Part shown: piece by piece, positions 35,115 to 44,710 of the stretch
Position numbering within the stretch: the first letter of the stretch is position 1
Layout of the letters: the number at the start of each line of letters is the position of its first letter
Source: JBCDBD01 sp039184335
GTDB taxonomy: Bacteria > Bacteroidota > Bacteroidia > Flavobacteriales > Flavobacteriaceae
DNA: 64,000 nucleotides
Direction: 5' to 3'
NCBI GenBank assembly: GCA_039184335.1
Contig: JBCDBD010000010.1
Span: forward strand, 1 to 64,000
Position numbers and translations under genes: made by a program
Notes under the pieces: generated by a model
What the model was told of the DNA's origin: nothing
Database searches by the model: none
What the model saw: the letters and a program-made list of their open reading frames with translations, nothing else

Positions 35115-35959
35115 TGAAACAATTGGCCTATCTGCTTCTGACACTCTTGTTTCTGGCAAGCTGTGGCACTAAAAAGCGTACAGTGTCACAACAGAGGGCC
35201 CCAGCAAAAAAGCAGTCTGTCTATCAACCGAATTCAGGCATATCGGGAGCCAAGGTCAACAAAAACGAGCTATATCCGTTACCAGAAGATCCCGGTAGAT
35301 TTTTGCAGTTTCCCATAGCTTCCACTACTGAATACATTGCGACCTTTGCCGAAATGGCCCAGTATGAAATGCGCGCTTTTGGTATTCCGGCCAGTATTAC
35401 TTTGGCACAGGGTATTTTGGAAAGTGGATCCGGGCGGGGTGAACTCACCCGAAAGACCAACAATCATTTTGGGATCAAGTGCCATGCAGGTTGGGATGGC
35501 GAATTTGATTTTCACGATGACGATGAAAAGGGAGAATGCTTTCGAAAGTATAACCATCCCATGTATTCTTTTCGTGACCACAGTATTTTTCTTTCTTCGC
35601 GTTCGCGCTATCGCCTCTTGTTCAATTACCGACGTGATGACTATAAAAAATGGGCACAAGGTTTGAGACAGGCAGGCTATGCCACAGATCGTAAATACCC
35701 GCAAAAGTTGATCGCACTGATCGAAAGGTACCAACTCTACAGATACGACGACGAAGTTTTGCGAGGCGGTTTTGAGTCGGTGCGCAAACCCAAAAGCTAT
35801 GAAGTTCATACCCATGTGGTCGAAAAAGGTGATACCCTTTATGGGCTTTCTAAAAAATACAGGATGTCGATAGAAGAATTGATGCAGTTGAATAACTTGA
35901 ACAGTACCCATTTATCTGTTGGGCAGTTCATTAATATCCGAAAAGAAAAAGTAAAGTAG
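35111..35959 (+). CDS. Glucosaminidase-LysM lipoprotein
   Basis: 282 residues: a lipoprotein signal (LLFLASC), a linker, a glucosaminidase domain with ITLAQGILESGSGRGELTRK (catalytic Glu) and NNHFGIKCH, and a C-terminal LysM domain (VEKGDTLYGLSKKYRMSIEE, then LMQLNNLN) that binds peptidoglycan. It should cut glycan strands in the cell wall from the outer-membrane or periplasmic face. The gene overlaps the PLP-enzyme gene by four bases and lies three bases before hemL, so all three form one transcript, though their jobs differ. Confidence 0.93.
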   Translation: MMKQLAYLLLTLLFLASCGTKKRTVSQQRAPAKKQSVYQPNSGISGAKVNKNELYPLPEDPGRFLQFPIASTTEYIATFAEMAQYEMRAFGIPASITLAQGILESGSGRGELTRKTNNHFGIKCHAGWDGEFDFHDDDEKGECFRKYNHPMYSFRDHSIFLSSRSRYRLLFNYRRDDYKKWAQGLRQAGYATDRKYPQKLIALIERYQLYRYDDEVLRGGFESVRKPKSYEVHTHVVEKGDTLYGLSKKYRMSIEELMQLNNLNSTHLSVGQFINIRKEKVK

Positions 35960-35962
35960 CTT

Positions 35963-37240
35963 ATGCGGTACCAGCGCAGCAGTGCCTTGTTTTCTGAGGC
36001 CAAGACCTATATTCCAGGGGGGGTCAATTCTCCAGTTCGTGCATTTAAGGCTGTTGGGGGCGAGCCTATCTTTATTAAAGAGGCCAAAGGACCTTATCTG
36101 TATGATGAAGATGAAAACCAATACATCGATTATATTGCTTCTTGGGGCCCCTTATTATTCGGGCATGCCTATGAGCCTGTTATTAAGGCAGTGGTCGAGA
36201 GGGCCCATAAAGGGACTTCTTTCGGAATACCGACCGAAATGGAGACCAAATTGGCGAGATTGGCAGTGCGCATGGTACCAAACATTGACAAGATTCGTTT
36301 TGTGAACAGTGGTACCGAGGCTTGTATGAGTGCCGTTCGCTTGGCACGCGGTTATACGGGCAAAGATAAGATCATTAAGTTTTCGGGCTGTTACCATGGC
36401 CACTCTGATTCATTCTTGATTCAGGCAGGCAGTGGGGCTGTTACTTTTGGTAGCCCTAATAGTCCGGGGGTAACCCAAGGTACGGCCAAGGATACCTTAT
36501 TGGCCGACTATAATGATTTAGAAGGGGTCAAGGCTTTGGTAACGGCGAACAAAGGTGAAATAGCAGCGATTATTTTGGAACCCATAGCGGGCAATATGGG
36601 CTGCATCATTCCCACAGACGAATTTATGCATGGGCTTCGGGAGCTTTGTACCCAAGAAGGGATACTGTTGCTGTTTGATGAGGTGATGACCGGTTTTCGT
36701 TTGGCTAGGGGAGGGGCTCAGGAAGCACTGGGCATTGATGCCGATATCGTGATGTTTGGCAAGGTCATTGGCGGGGGACTGCCCGTGGGGGCTTTTGCGG
36801 CCCGAACAGAAATTATGGCCCATTTGGCTCCTGATGGGCCTGTTTATCAGGCAGGTACCTTAAGTGGAAACCCCTTAGCGATGGGTGCAGGTTTGGCCAT
36901 GTTGACCGAAATTGACCAACGCCCAGAAGTATTTGACAGCTTGGCGAAAAAGACTGCTTACCTGCATCAGCAAATCACCGAAGTATTGGGCGAAAAAGGG
37001 ATTCCCCATCAGGTCAATCGTTTTGGAAGCATGATCTCGGTTCATTTTTGCGATACCCCCGTAGTAGATTTTGCAAGTGCTGCCAAAGGCAATAACAATA
37101 CCTTTAAACGATACTTTCATGGGATGCTCGATCAAGGGATATATTTGCCACCTTCCGCTTTTGAAAGCTATTTTTTAAACGATGCCCTCAGCTATGCTGA
37201 TTTGGATGTGACAATAGCTGCAATCAAAAACATATTTTAG
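35963..37240 (+). CDS. hemL: Glutamate-1-semialdehyde 2,1-aminomutase
   Basis: 425 residues. Signatures are complete: the RSSALFSEAKTYIPGGVNSP opening, NSGTEACMSAVRLARGYTG, GCYHGHSDSFL, LLFDEVMTGFR and FGKVIGGGLPVGAF with the PLP lysine. It turns glutamate-1-semialdehyde into 5-aminolevulinate, the first committed precursor of haem by the C5 route. It is last in the PLP-enzyme/glucosaminidase/hemL transcript and convergent with the GDSL gene. No haem-synthesis neighbours lie in this window. Confidence 0.97.
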   Translation: MRYQRSSALFSEAKTYIPGGVNSPVRAFKAVGGEPIFIKEAKGPYLYDEDENQYIDYIASWGPLLFGHAYEPVIKAVVERAHKGTSFGIPTEMETKLARLAVRMVPNIDKIRFVNSGTEACMSAVRLARGYTGKDKIIKFSGCYHGHSDSFLIQAGSGAVTFGSPNSPGVTQGTAKDTLLADYNDLEGVKALVTANKGEIAAIILEPIAGNMGCIIPTDEFMHGLRELCTQEGILLLFDEVMTGFRLARGGAQEALGIDADIVMFGKVIGGGLPVGAFAARTEIMAHLAPDGPVYQAGTLSGNPLAMGAGLAMLTEIDQRPEVFDSLAKKTAYLHQQITEVLGEKGIPHQVNRFGSMISVHFCDTPVVDFASAAKGNNNTFKRYFHGMLDQGIYLPPSAFESYFLNDALSYADLDVTIAAIKNIF

Positions 37241-37246
37241 GTATTT

Positions 37247-37990
37247 TTAGTCCAGTTCATTTTGAAGCAAGTCAAAATAGCGTGCTGCGATAAATTTTGC
37301 CCCAGTTTCATTATAGTGTACGTCATCAGTCAATAAGCTGTCGTTGAAACCTGTGACCATATCAACTGTCAATACCCTTGAATTCGGGGTGCTTTGCTGT
37401 GAGGCAATCACAACAACATCTTGTTGCAATTGGTTGAAGAAAGCAGTCAATTGCGCCGTCATCACCTCTGATTTTGCCGGAGCCAATTGTTCGATGATAA
37501 TGGTTACCTCGGAATTTGCTGATTGAATGGCATCAATGATTTCATTGATATTTGAAATCGCCTGACCGTATGGGTCACCATTTAGGGCATCATTGCCACC
37601 AGGGGAACTAAAAAGCACAATATCAGGGGCCCCAGCTAGGGCCAACCAATCATCGATACCGTTTAAAATTTGACCTGAAGTCCATCCTCCCCGTCCTTCG
37701 TGGTCCATGTCAAAGATGGCATCGTTGTATGTGGGGTATGGGGCGTCATCTTTCATGGTGCCAATAAAATCAAATTCCACATCATTATCCACCAATAACT
37801 TCCAGAGTTCATAGCGGTAACTTTCAAATTCGGGTCGGGCTCCTTCCACACGTGAAGCACCCAATGGCATGATTCTGTTTTTTACATTTTTCAAATCCAG
37901 ATGAGCTGTCTCATCAGTATCCCTATCATCACTGCAAGATTGTACAACAATTAATAAAGGCAGGAGCAGTAGCGAAAACTTGTATGTCAT
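37247..37990 (-). CDS. SGNH/GDSL hydrolase lipoprotein
   Basis: 247 residues with a lipobox (LLIVVQSC) followed by Ser-Asp-Asp, so probably surface-exposed. The SGNH fold is recognised by block I LGASRVEGARPEF (the catalytic serine in 'GxSR'), block III with PGGNDAL, and block V DDVHYNETGAKFIA with the Asp-x-His pair. Such enzymes are esterases or acetyl-hydrolases acting on sugars or lipids; the substrate cannot be told. It is a single gene convergent with hemL and 47 bases before the TonB-receptor stop, on the same strand. Confidence 0.87.
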   Translation of the reverse strand: MTYKFSLLLLPLLIVVQSCSDDRDTDETAHLDLKNVKNRIMPLGASRVEGARPEFESYRYELWKLLVDNDVEFDFIGTMKDDAPYPTYNDAIFDMDHEGRGGWTSGQILNGIDDWLALAGAPDIVLFSSPGGNDALNGDPYGQAISNINEIIDAIQSANSEVTIIIEQLAPAKSEVMTAQLTAFFNQLQQDVVVIASQQSTPNSRVLTVDMVTGFNDSLLTDDVHYNETGAKFIAARYFDLLQNELD

Positions 37991-38037
37991 ATGAAGTATT
38001 TTATGGGGAAACCGGAAACTATCGAAACACCCTACCC

Positions 38038-40689
38038 CTAAAAAGTAAACCGGAATAAAAAATTAGGTGTCAGCCCCAACGACAATTGCTCTACTTGATC
38101 GATTTCCTGTAGGCCAGTTTGCGCATCTTCATCGACCCGGTAAAATACCGAAAGCGGTACTTGTCGCGCATAGATATTTTGGAGCGATAGCCCTAAGGTG
38201 CCTTGGTTGTTGTTTTTTGAAGAAAGTTTAAAACGGTGCTGTAGTGAAGCATCCAAACGATGGTAATCGGGCAGGCGTTCACTATTGATGGTGCCAAAGC
38301 CAATCTCACCGGTGAGTTCATCAAACCCTGCTATTGGGGTGAAGGGCGCTCCACTCCTAAAATTCCAGCCCAATGAAAACTGCCAATTTCCCTGCCCATA
38401 GGTGTTGGAGAGCGTAAGGTTGTGCGAGATGTCATTATTGCCCGGAAATTTGTTGGTCTGTAGTTCATCAAAACGGTATTCCACATTGTTGTAACTGTAT
38501 CCCATACCTATGCGATAATTGCCCCATTGTTTTTTGAGCAAGATATCGAGGCCAATAATACCACTTGTTCCCTGGGAATAATTTTCAGAGACATTGGTAA
38601 AACCGTTTGTGAACGAGGTCAGGCCATCAATTTTCTTCAAATAGCCATCTATGTCAATGGTCCATCCCTTATGGTCGAACAATAGGCCTGTTGAATATTG
38701 TTCGCTTTCAAGCAAGGGAAAATCATCATTGTCCGTCAGTGTCCATGTACCGTTTTCCAACCTTGATTGTGTATCTTCAAATTCGATCAATTGACTGATG
38801 GTCTGGTATCTTTTTTCTGCAGTCACCTTTAAACGCAAGGTTTTGCTAAGCGGATATTCGGCATTCAACCGTGGTTCAAAATACCAATGCTGCAATAGTG
38901 AAAAAGTAGAGGCCCGTAGCCCCAGACGTAAAAGCCCCCGATTTTTTGGGCGAAAATAATAGGCGCCGTAAATGGAATGTGTGGTATTTTCACGGTCAGA
39001 TATTTCATTGAAATCGCGTTCATCTTCTGAAGATTCCACTCCCTCTTGGTCCTCATCTTCAGGTTCGATATCGTCGTCACCTGCCTCGTCTCTAAAAAGT
39101 TGGTAAAACACATCATTTTTAGAGGCTTGATAGCCTACCTTCACTGAATGTCTTTTGTTGAAATCGTACATTAAGGCACTATGTAGACCATAATCCCTTA
39201 CTGTATTGCGGCGAAGGTTTTCTTCTTGAACCGTTTGATTTTCTTGAACCTGGTTTTGATAACTACTTTCATAATCCGTATAATAGGCACTTAGGGTGTG
39301 GTGCCATCGGTCAGCTTTGATACCACTCCATTCAAGGCTTAGCCCTTGGTTTTCTGTGGTCAAGATATCTTGTTCTAGGTTTTCATCGTCTTGCAATTGA
39401 AAATCAAGATTGTTATTGGTCAATAGCCCATTGAGGTAAATGCTATCTTTTTCTGAAGGCCGTATGATCAATTTAATATTGGTATCGTAGAAGAAGAAGG
39501 TTTCTTCCCCTTCCAAAATGTACTCCTCATCCTCTTCTTCCAAAATGGTTTGTCCGCTGGCGTCATTGACCACAATCGTATTCTGGAATACCTTTTCGAA
39601 AATAGCATCATAGGTGGGCGTGGTCAAGTTACCGATATCGGCGTAGGATCTTCGACCTGAAACTACAAGTCCGATCGATTCGCTCAAGCGTGCCTTGACA
39701 TAGGCATCAACCTGTGTTCCATTTAAACCTAGCCCAACCGAAGTGTCATCGGGAATTTCAGTTTCGCCTTGAATAGCGATGACCCCTGAAATGCGGTCAC
39801 CATACTCAGGACTGGCACCACTTTTGAAGATTGTGGCGTTGGTGGTAACATAGGGATTGAATAAGGAGAGCATACCGAAGAAATGCCCGGTATTGTACAT
39901 TTTGATGCCATCATATAAAATCAAGTTTTGGTCGGCAGCACCCCCTCTGATCTGAATGTCAGATACGGTTTCGTCAATACTGGTAATACCGGGAAGCCAC
40001 TGTACCGACTGTAAAATATCAGGTTCGACCAAACCTGGTAGGATGCCCTGTTCATTTGAGGTCAAGGTCAATGACCCATCTTTGTTCTTGTCAATCCCTT
40101 GAATGAGGTATGAACGTACCACCACTTCACTGAGGGATGCTGCTTGTGGGTTCAAGAAAATGTTCTTGCAAGCATTGGTATTAAAATCAGCTTCATAAAG
40201 TAACCTGCTTGTGTAGCCTACATACTGGATCAATACGCCACGGGTAAGGTTTTCTTCTTGAATGGTGAAATACCCGTCTTCGTCGGTGGTATATCCCCTT
40301 GTAGTGCCTTTGATCACAATGGTGGCCAAGGGGAGCGGTGTCTTGGTGATGATATCGAACAAATATCCGCATACCGATGTTTTGGTATGTGGTAGGCTAA
40401 TGATGACCTGATTGTCCCCAATTTTTTCAAAAACAAGTTTTGTGTTGTTTGAAAGTTGTGTTAACAGTACATCAACGGTACGTAGCGCAGTTTCTAAGGT
40501 AACCGTTTTACCGGAGATGAGCTCGTTGGAATAGGAAAAACGCAATGCCGTCTTTGCCTCAATATCGTCTAACACCACTTTTAGCGGGGTCTTCTCATAA
40601 TGGACAGTAACACTGGTTTGACCCTTTAATAGTGAAGATTGCAGTGAAAAAAGAAGAAACAAAAAAAATCGAAGTGCTCTAACGCGCAT
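38038..40689 (-). CDS. TonB-dependent receptor with STN and carboxypeptidase-like domains
   Basis: 883 residues. After the signal peptide comes an STN (secretin/TonB short N-terminal) domain near residues 30-95 (VTVHYEKTPLKVVLDDIEAK), a carboxypeptidase-D-like domain at about 105-190 (VCGYLFDIITKTPLPLATIV), a TonB plug with DIQIRGGAADQNLILYDGIK, and an outer-membrane barrel. The STN domain signals to an anti-sigma factor, and the FecR gene lies directly upstream with an 11-base overlap. It imports an unknown ligand, possibly a siderophore or glycan, and reports it to the sigma factor. The barrel holds a long acidic loop (DEDQEGVESSEDERD). Confidence 0.93.
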   Translation of the reverse strand: MRVRALRFFLFLLFSLQSSLLKGQTSVTVHYEKTPLKVVLDDIEAKTALRFSYSNELISGKTVTLETALRTVDVLLTQLSNNTKLVFEKIGDNQVIISLPHTKTSVCGYLFDIITKTPLPLATIVIKGTTRGYTTDEDGYFTIQEENLTRGVLIQYVGYTSRLLYEADFNTNACKNIFLNPQAASLSEVVVRSYLIQGIDKNKDGSLTLTSNEQGILPGLVEPDILQSVQWLPGITSIDETVSDIQIRGGAADQNLILYDGIKMYNTGHFFGMLSLFNPYVTTNATIFKSGASPEYGDRISGVIAIQGETEIPDDTSVGLGLNGTQVDAYVKARLSESIGLVVSGRRSYADIGNLTTPTYDAIFEKVFQNTIVVNDASGQTILEEEDEEYILEGEETFFFYDTNIKLIIRPSEKDSIYLNGLLTNNNLDFQLQDDENLEQDILTTENQGLSLEWSGIKADRWHHTLSAYYTDYESSYQNQVQENQTVQEENLRRNTVRDYGLHSALMYDFNKRHSVKVGYQASKNDVFYQLFRDEAGDDDIEPEDEDQEGVESSEDERDFNEISDRENTTHSIYGAYYFRPKNRGLLRLGLRASTFSLLQHWYFEPRLNAEYPLSKTLRLKVTAEKRYQTISQLIEFEDTQSRLENGTWTLTDNDDFPLLESEQYSTGLLFDHKGWTIDIDGYLKKIDGLTSFTNGFTNVSENYSQGTSGIIGLDILLKKQWGNYRIGMGYSYNNVEYRFDELQTNKFPGNNDISHNLTLSNTYGQGNWQFSLGWNFRSGAPFTPIAGFDELTGEIGFGTINSERLPDYHRLDASLQHRFKLSSKNNNQGTLGLSLQNIYARQVPLSVFYRVDEDAQTGLQEIDQVEQLSLGLTPNFLFRFTF

Positions 40690-41590
40690 TAAGGGTTACC
40701 GTTTTTTGGTCTTCAGAAAGTTCATACTCAATTCCCATCGGCACAAATACAGATTTTAATGCCAGTTGTAGGTCATCATGGATAAAGGTTCCCGTAAAAT
40801 GACCTTTTAGCAATGATGGCGCATACGAAAATGAAATGCCATACTGGTAGTGCAATTCGTTCATCACGGCCAACAGTTCAGCATTTGAAAAACGACTTAT
40901 GCCGGTTTGCCAAGGCGGTTCTTGGTCACTGTGCCTAAATTCCAATAAAATGTTGCCTTTTAATTGAACGGCGTCACCTGCGTTTAAGTATGATCGTTGT
41001 TGTTCGACGTCATTTTCATACCGTACCTGACCTTCATAACAGTGCAGCTCAAAAGAGTTTGCCCTGGTCTTGACATTGAATTCGGTGCCCAAAACGCTCA
41101 CCGTGCCCGATTTGGTGACAACCGTAAATCCTTTTCCTTTGGTAACGGTAAAAAATCCTTCACCGGTAAGGTCAACATCCTTATTTTTTTTCCAAAAAAA
41201 ACGTTGGCGCCTCAAGGTAGATTGGGCATTCAATACCACATGCGTGCCGTCAGGAAGTACCACCTCGGATTTTTCTCCAATGGTCGTCGAATAGGTTACC
41301 TTACTAAAGAACAACCCAAAGAATACCAACAGGGAAGCCGCAATACCTATGGCATAGTACAACGGTCTCAACCGTATGGTCTTGGATGGTTTTTGTCGAT
41401 GGATTCCTTGCCATACCTTCTCACGAAGGGCTTCTTTGTCAAAATCGGGTTTTTCAAAAGCCTCCAATCCCCTGGTCAATGCCTGGTACGCTTCATATTC
41501 TGATGATGCCTCAAATTCAGCACGTTCTTTTTCGGTCAGCTTGCCTGCAAGCCAACGTGCCATGATGGTATCATCTTTGTCTTCAAACAT
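40679..41590 (-). CDS. FecR-type anti-sigma factor
   Basis: 303 residues: a cytoplasmic N-terminal region with a DUF4880-like pattern, one membrane helix (YYAIGIAASLLVFFGLFFS), the FecR domain (EKSEVVLPDGTHVVLNAQST, then GEGFFTVTKG and TVSVLGTEFNVK), and a C-terminal DUF4974-type domain. It relays from the STN domain of the TonB receptor to the ECF sigma factor. It sits between the two genes in the standard order and overlaps the receptor gene. Function is clear by family and context. Confidence 0.93.
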   Translation of the reverse strand: MFEDKDDTIMARWLAGKLTEKERAEFEASSEYEAYQALTRGLEAFEKPDFDKEALREKVWQGIHRQKPSKTIRLRPLYYAIGIAASLLVFFGLFFSKVTYSTTIGEKSEVVLPDGTHVVLNAQSTLRRQRFFWKKNKDVDLTGEGFFTVTKGKGFTVVTKSGTVSVLGTEFNVKTRANSFELHCYEGQVRYENDVEQQRSYLNAGDAVQLKGNILLEFRHSDQEPPWQTGISRFSNAELLAVMNELHYQYGISFSYAPSLLKGHFTGTFIHDDLQLALKSVFVPMGIEYELSEDQKTVTLNAR

Positions 41591-41648
41591 CGTTTTGCTT
41601 CATTCACCAAGAGAACAGATTTTACGCTATTTACCCTACCCCTGGTCG

Positions 41649-42161
41649 TTAGATATTCTTTACGGTCTTTCGCAACTTGACCAATGCCTTGTGCATCCGT
41701 TTTTCAATGGCCTTTTGTGACACTCCCAAAAATTCGGCAATCTCCTTATAGGTCATTTGATCCATTCTGTTCAGCAGAAACACCTCGCGTTGCCCTTCGG
41801 GCAAGTTGGCGATGGCCGACTGTAAATGGTGTAAAAATTCCTTTTCCTCCAATTGAAATTCCGGGGTCTCCTTATCTGCGCGTTTTTGTGGTCGCTTCGC
41901 ATATTTTAAGACCACCTTTTGATGTTCCACTTCGTTGTAGAATGCGTTCTTGGCAACCGCAAACAAAAATCCACGGGCTTTTTCAAACAAGACTTTTTTA
42001 CAGTTGTTCCAAAGTTTGATAAAAGCCTCCTGTACCAAATCCTCCGCCTGTTGCATGTCACCACATTGGTAGTACAGGTAATTGCGCAAGGATTCAGCAT
42101 TGAGATCAAACAGCTTGTCAAAAACCCTTTTTTCACAAATTGAGGTATCGCTTTGGCTCAT
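41649..42161 (-). CDS. ECF RNA polymerase sigma factor of the FecR/TonB triad
   Basis: 170 residues with sigma region 2 (QAEDLVQEAFIKLWNN, ARGFLFAVAKNAFYNE) and region 4 (LPEGQREVFLLNRMDQMTYK, EIAEFLGVSQKAIEKR). It is first of a sigma/FecR/TonB-receptor triad in the usual order, with 58 bases to the FecR gene. It is divergent from the transglutaminase-7TM operon, with 78 bases between the starts, where both promoters must lie. Activation should come from the receptor through FecR; the ligand is unknown. Confidence 0.92.
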   Translation of the reverse strand: MSQSDTSICEKRVFDKLFDLNAESLRNYLYYQCGDMQQAEDLVQEAFIKLWNNCKKVLFEKARGFLFAVAKNAFYNEVEHQKVVLKYAKRPQKRADKETPEFQLEEKEFLHHLQSAIANLPEGQREVFLLNRMDQMTYKEIAEFLGVSQKAIEKRMHKALVKLRKTVKNI

Positions 42162-42239
42162 TTAAGGATTTTTTCTAGGGGGGGTGGGGTGAATTCAAAG
42201 TATCCTGTTCTAGTATCAAAACTAAAAAAATAATTGGTT

Positions 42240-43817
42240 ATGCATGTCCCAAAGCTATTTAAGTCCATTTTGATAGGGCTAAGCCTTTTGGCGATAGGTT
42301 CCATGGCCTATAAGGCAAGTCTCTTGTCAAAAAAAGCGCAGGGGTTTCGAGCAGACGAAGTATATACGGTCACCTATCGCTACTTTTTTAAGACCGATAC
42401 TGCCCCTACATTCATCAAGGCCTACTTGCCCAAGAACAACCTACGGCAGCAAATCAGTAGGCAAAAAAGCATTATGCCGAAGGCCATTAGGTTTTCTACT
42501 TTGACTGAAGGCCCCAACCTTCGCGGTAGTTGGTTGACCGAGGTACAAAACAGTTATGGGCGTGTGAGCTATTCGTTTTCGTTTAAGGGCAAGAACCAAC
42601 TCTTTGGGCTGCCTGTGGACTTTCAGTCCATACCCAAGGGTTTGGAGCCTTATTTGCAAGCTACCGTGAACATTCAGTCTGCAGCCAAACCTATTGGGCA
42701 TTTGGCACAAACCCTACAAGAAAAGGAAACGACAGATAAGGGCATCGTTCGCGCGCTGTTCGATTATGTATATAATATGCCCTCAGCACCAATTATCACT
42801 TTGACAGATGCCTTAAGTGCCCTAGAGCGCAATGAAGCTTCCTGCAATGGCAAAAGCCGGCTATTGGTGGCTTTGGCCCGAAACCTTGGGTATCCGGCAC
42901 GTATCAAGGGGGGGATTATCTTGACCGAATCGAACAAACGTACATCCCATGCGTGGGCTGAACTGTTCATCAATGGCGATTGGGTGCCTTTTGATGCCCT
43001 GAATGGTCATTTCGCCCATCTGCCTGCCAATTATCTTGAACTTTATGAAGGGGATGAATTTTTGGTTACCCATAGCACGGGCATTCAATTTGATTATTCG
43101 TATGAGATCAGCAAAGAGGAATCCCTTTTGCTATTGGATGGGGAATCAAGACATACTGAGAAGGTGACCGCTTTTTCTTTATGGGGTTTGGTCAAGAGCA
43201 AGACCATCTCCAAAAAGAACCTTTTTTTACTTTTGGTGCTCCCGCTTGGGGGGCTTGTTGTTGCCTTGATGCGCAATATTGTAGGTGTTCGCACCTTTGG
43301 GGTATTTTTACCGGTGCTCATTGCATTCTCTTTATTGGAAACGGGTTTTGCGATGGGCATGTTTCTTTTCCTTTTCCTGATTTTGTTTGTGGGATTGATT
43401 ACACGTCCTTTTGATCGCATGGGACTGTTGCATACCCCAAAATTGGTCATTTCGTTGACCCTGATGGTATTGGTCATGGTGTTGGGCAATTACCTAGGAC
43501 TTAAGTTCAATGTCAACTGGTTGGGTTCGCTGGCCTTGTTCCCTACCATCATCTTGACCATCGCGGCGGAACGTTTTTCAAAGTTGATCGTTGAAGATGG
43601 CTTTCAAAAAGCTACAGGAACCCTGTTGCAGACCTTATGGGCGGTGAGTGCATGCTACCTGCTTTTTTCTGTAAACGGATTGGACACGATTCTCATTCTA
43701 TTTCCTGAAGTGTTGTTGTTGGTCATTGCCGCCTGTATGCTACTGGGCCGCTATATAGGGCTCCGTTGGACAGAGCTTTTGCGGTTTCGCCCTTTGTTAC
43801 ATCCCAAATACATATAA
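42240..43817 (+). CDS. Transglutaminase-like domain fused to 7TM domain
   Basis: 525 residues from ATG 42240. An N-terminal signal/anchor (ILIGLSLLAIGSMAYKA) leads into a periplasmic transglutaminase-like domain whose triad looks intact: C202 in ASCNGKSRLL, H237 in TSHAWAELF and D252 in PFDALNG. Seven membrane helices follow from about residue 320, beginning LFLLLVLPLGGLVVAL. Proteins of this architecture are often called 'inactive transglutaminase', but the catalytic residues are present here. The next gene encodes an ATP-grasp ligase two bases on, the standard partner. The pair is thought to make or move peptide-like tags across the membrane; this is inference from published context of the family. 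Confidence 0.85.
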   Translation: MHVPKLFKSILIGLSLLAIGSMAYKASLLSKKAQGFRADEVYTVTYRYFFKTDTAPTFIKAYLPKNNLRQQISRQKSIMPKAIRFSTLTEGPNLRGSWLTEVQNSYGRVSYSFSFKGKNQLFGLPVDFQSIPKGLEPYLQATVNIQSAAKPIGHLAQTLQEKETTDKGIVRALFDYVYNMPSAPIITLTDALSALERNEASCNGKSRLLVALARNLGYPARIKGGIILTESNKRTSHAWAELFINGDWVPFDALNGHFAHLPANYLELYEGDEFLVTHSTGIQFDYSYEISKEESLLLLDGESRHTEKVTAFSLWGLVKSKTISKKNLFLLLVLPLGGLVVALMRNIVGVRTFGVFLPVLIAFSLLETGFAMGMFLFLFLILFVGLITRPFDRMGLLHTPKLVISLTLMVLVMVLGNYLGLKFNVNWLGSLALFPTIILTIAAERFSKLIVEDGFQKATGTLLQTLWAVSACYLLFSVNGLDTILILFPEVLLLVIAACMLLGRYIGLRWTELLRFRPLLHPKYI

Positions 43818-43819
43818 AT

Positions 43820-44710
43820 ATGTTTCACAAACTGTTTCAGGTGAAGAACCCCAAGGGGGTGATTGGCCTTAACCGACGTAATATTGAATTGATCTATCCG
43901 CACAATGAGCAAAAACACTATAGTTTGGCTGACGACAAGGTCAGGGCCAAAATGATCCTGCACGAGCACAACATTGCCTGTGCCCGAACCTTTGCTGTCA
44001 TTGAACGGGTCAGTGAGATCAAGTCGAAATGGAACGGATTGCAAGATTACAGTGCCTTAGTGATAAAACCAGCTAAGGGTTGCGGGGGCGGGGGTATCAA
44101 AATCTTGAAGAAAGATTCGGGCGGATTTTGGAAAAGTAGTGGAAAAATATTGACAGAAGCCCATATTTTTCAACACATTACCAGTATTATTTCAGGGCTG
44201 TTCTCCATGGCATCGAATGATGTGTGCCTTATTGAAGAATGCATTGTACCCCATCCGTTCTTTGCTGAAATCTATGGTGAAGGGGTGCCCGATTTTAGAA
44301 TTATTACCCTAAAGGGCAGCCCTCTGTTGGCTATGCTTCGCATGCCTACCTCTAAGTCTGATGGCAAGGCCAATCTACACCAAAGAGGGGTAGGTATCGG
44401 GGTCGATATGAAAAAAGGCACCTTGACCCAAGTGTATGATGGCCGGCACTATTCGAACCATCATCCAGACAATGAAAATAGCGTGTTCGGCAAGCAGATA
44501 CCCTATTGGTTTACGATGTTGCAACTGGCCAAGAAAACTGCCCGGGCCTTTCCCTTGGCATACCTCGGTATTGACTTGGTGATTGATAAGGTCAAGGGCC
44601 CACAGATCATGGAGGTCAACGTGCGTCCGGGCTTGGGCATCCAATTGGTCAATCAGTGCGGGTTACAGGCCACAATTCAAAAACAGCATTATTCAAAAAT
44701 ACAGTTATGA
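43820..44710 (+). CDS. ATP-grasp alpha-L-glutamate ligase-like protein
   Basis: 296 residues from ATG 43820, two bases after the transglutaminase-7TM gene. It is an ATP-grasp ligase of the glutamate-ligase-like (RimK-related) group: LVIKPAKGCGGGGIKIL (ATP-binding Lys and Gly loop), EECIVPHPFFAEIYGEGVPD, FRIITLKGSPLLAMLRMPT and the metal site MEVNVRPGLGIQLVN. It should form an amide bond between an amino acid and a carboxylate. It is cytoplasmic and cotranscribed with the membrane transglutaminase before it and the outer-membrane protein after it (ATGA overlap). Confidence 0.88.
   Translation: MFHKLFQVKNPKGVIGLNRRNIELIYPHNEQKHYSLADDKVRAKMILHEHNIACARTFAVIERVSEIKSKWNGLQDYSALVIKPAKGCGGGGIKILKKDSGGFWKSSGKILTEAHIFQHITSIISGLFSMASNDVCLIEECIVPHPFFAEIYGEGVPDFRIITLKGSPLLAMLRMPTSKSDGKANLHQRGVGIGVDMKKGTLTQVYDGRHYSNHHPDNENSVFGKQIPYWFTMLQLAKKTARAFPLAYLGIDLVIDKVKGPQIMEVNVRPGLGIQLVNQCGLQATIQKQHYSKIQL

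Noticed and set aside
35279..35911. 210-codon frame on the minus strand
   Set aside because: Shadow of the glucosaminidase-LysM gene, which has clear domains on the other strand.
40997..41503. 168-codon frame on the plus strand
   Set aside because: Shadow of the FecR gene; no domain or signal.
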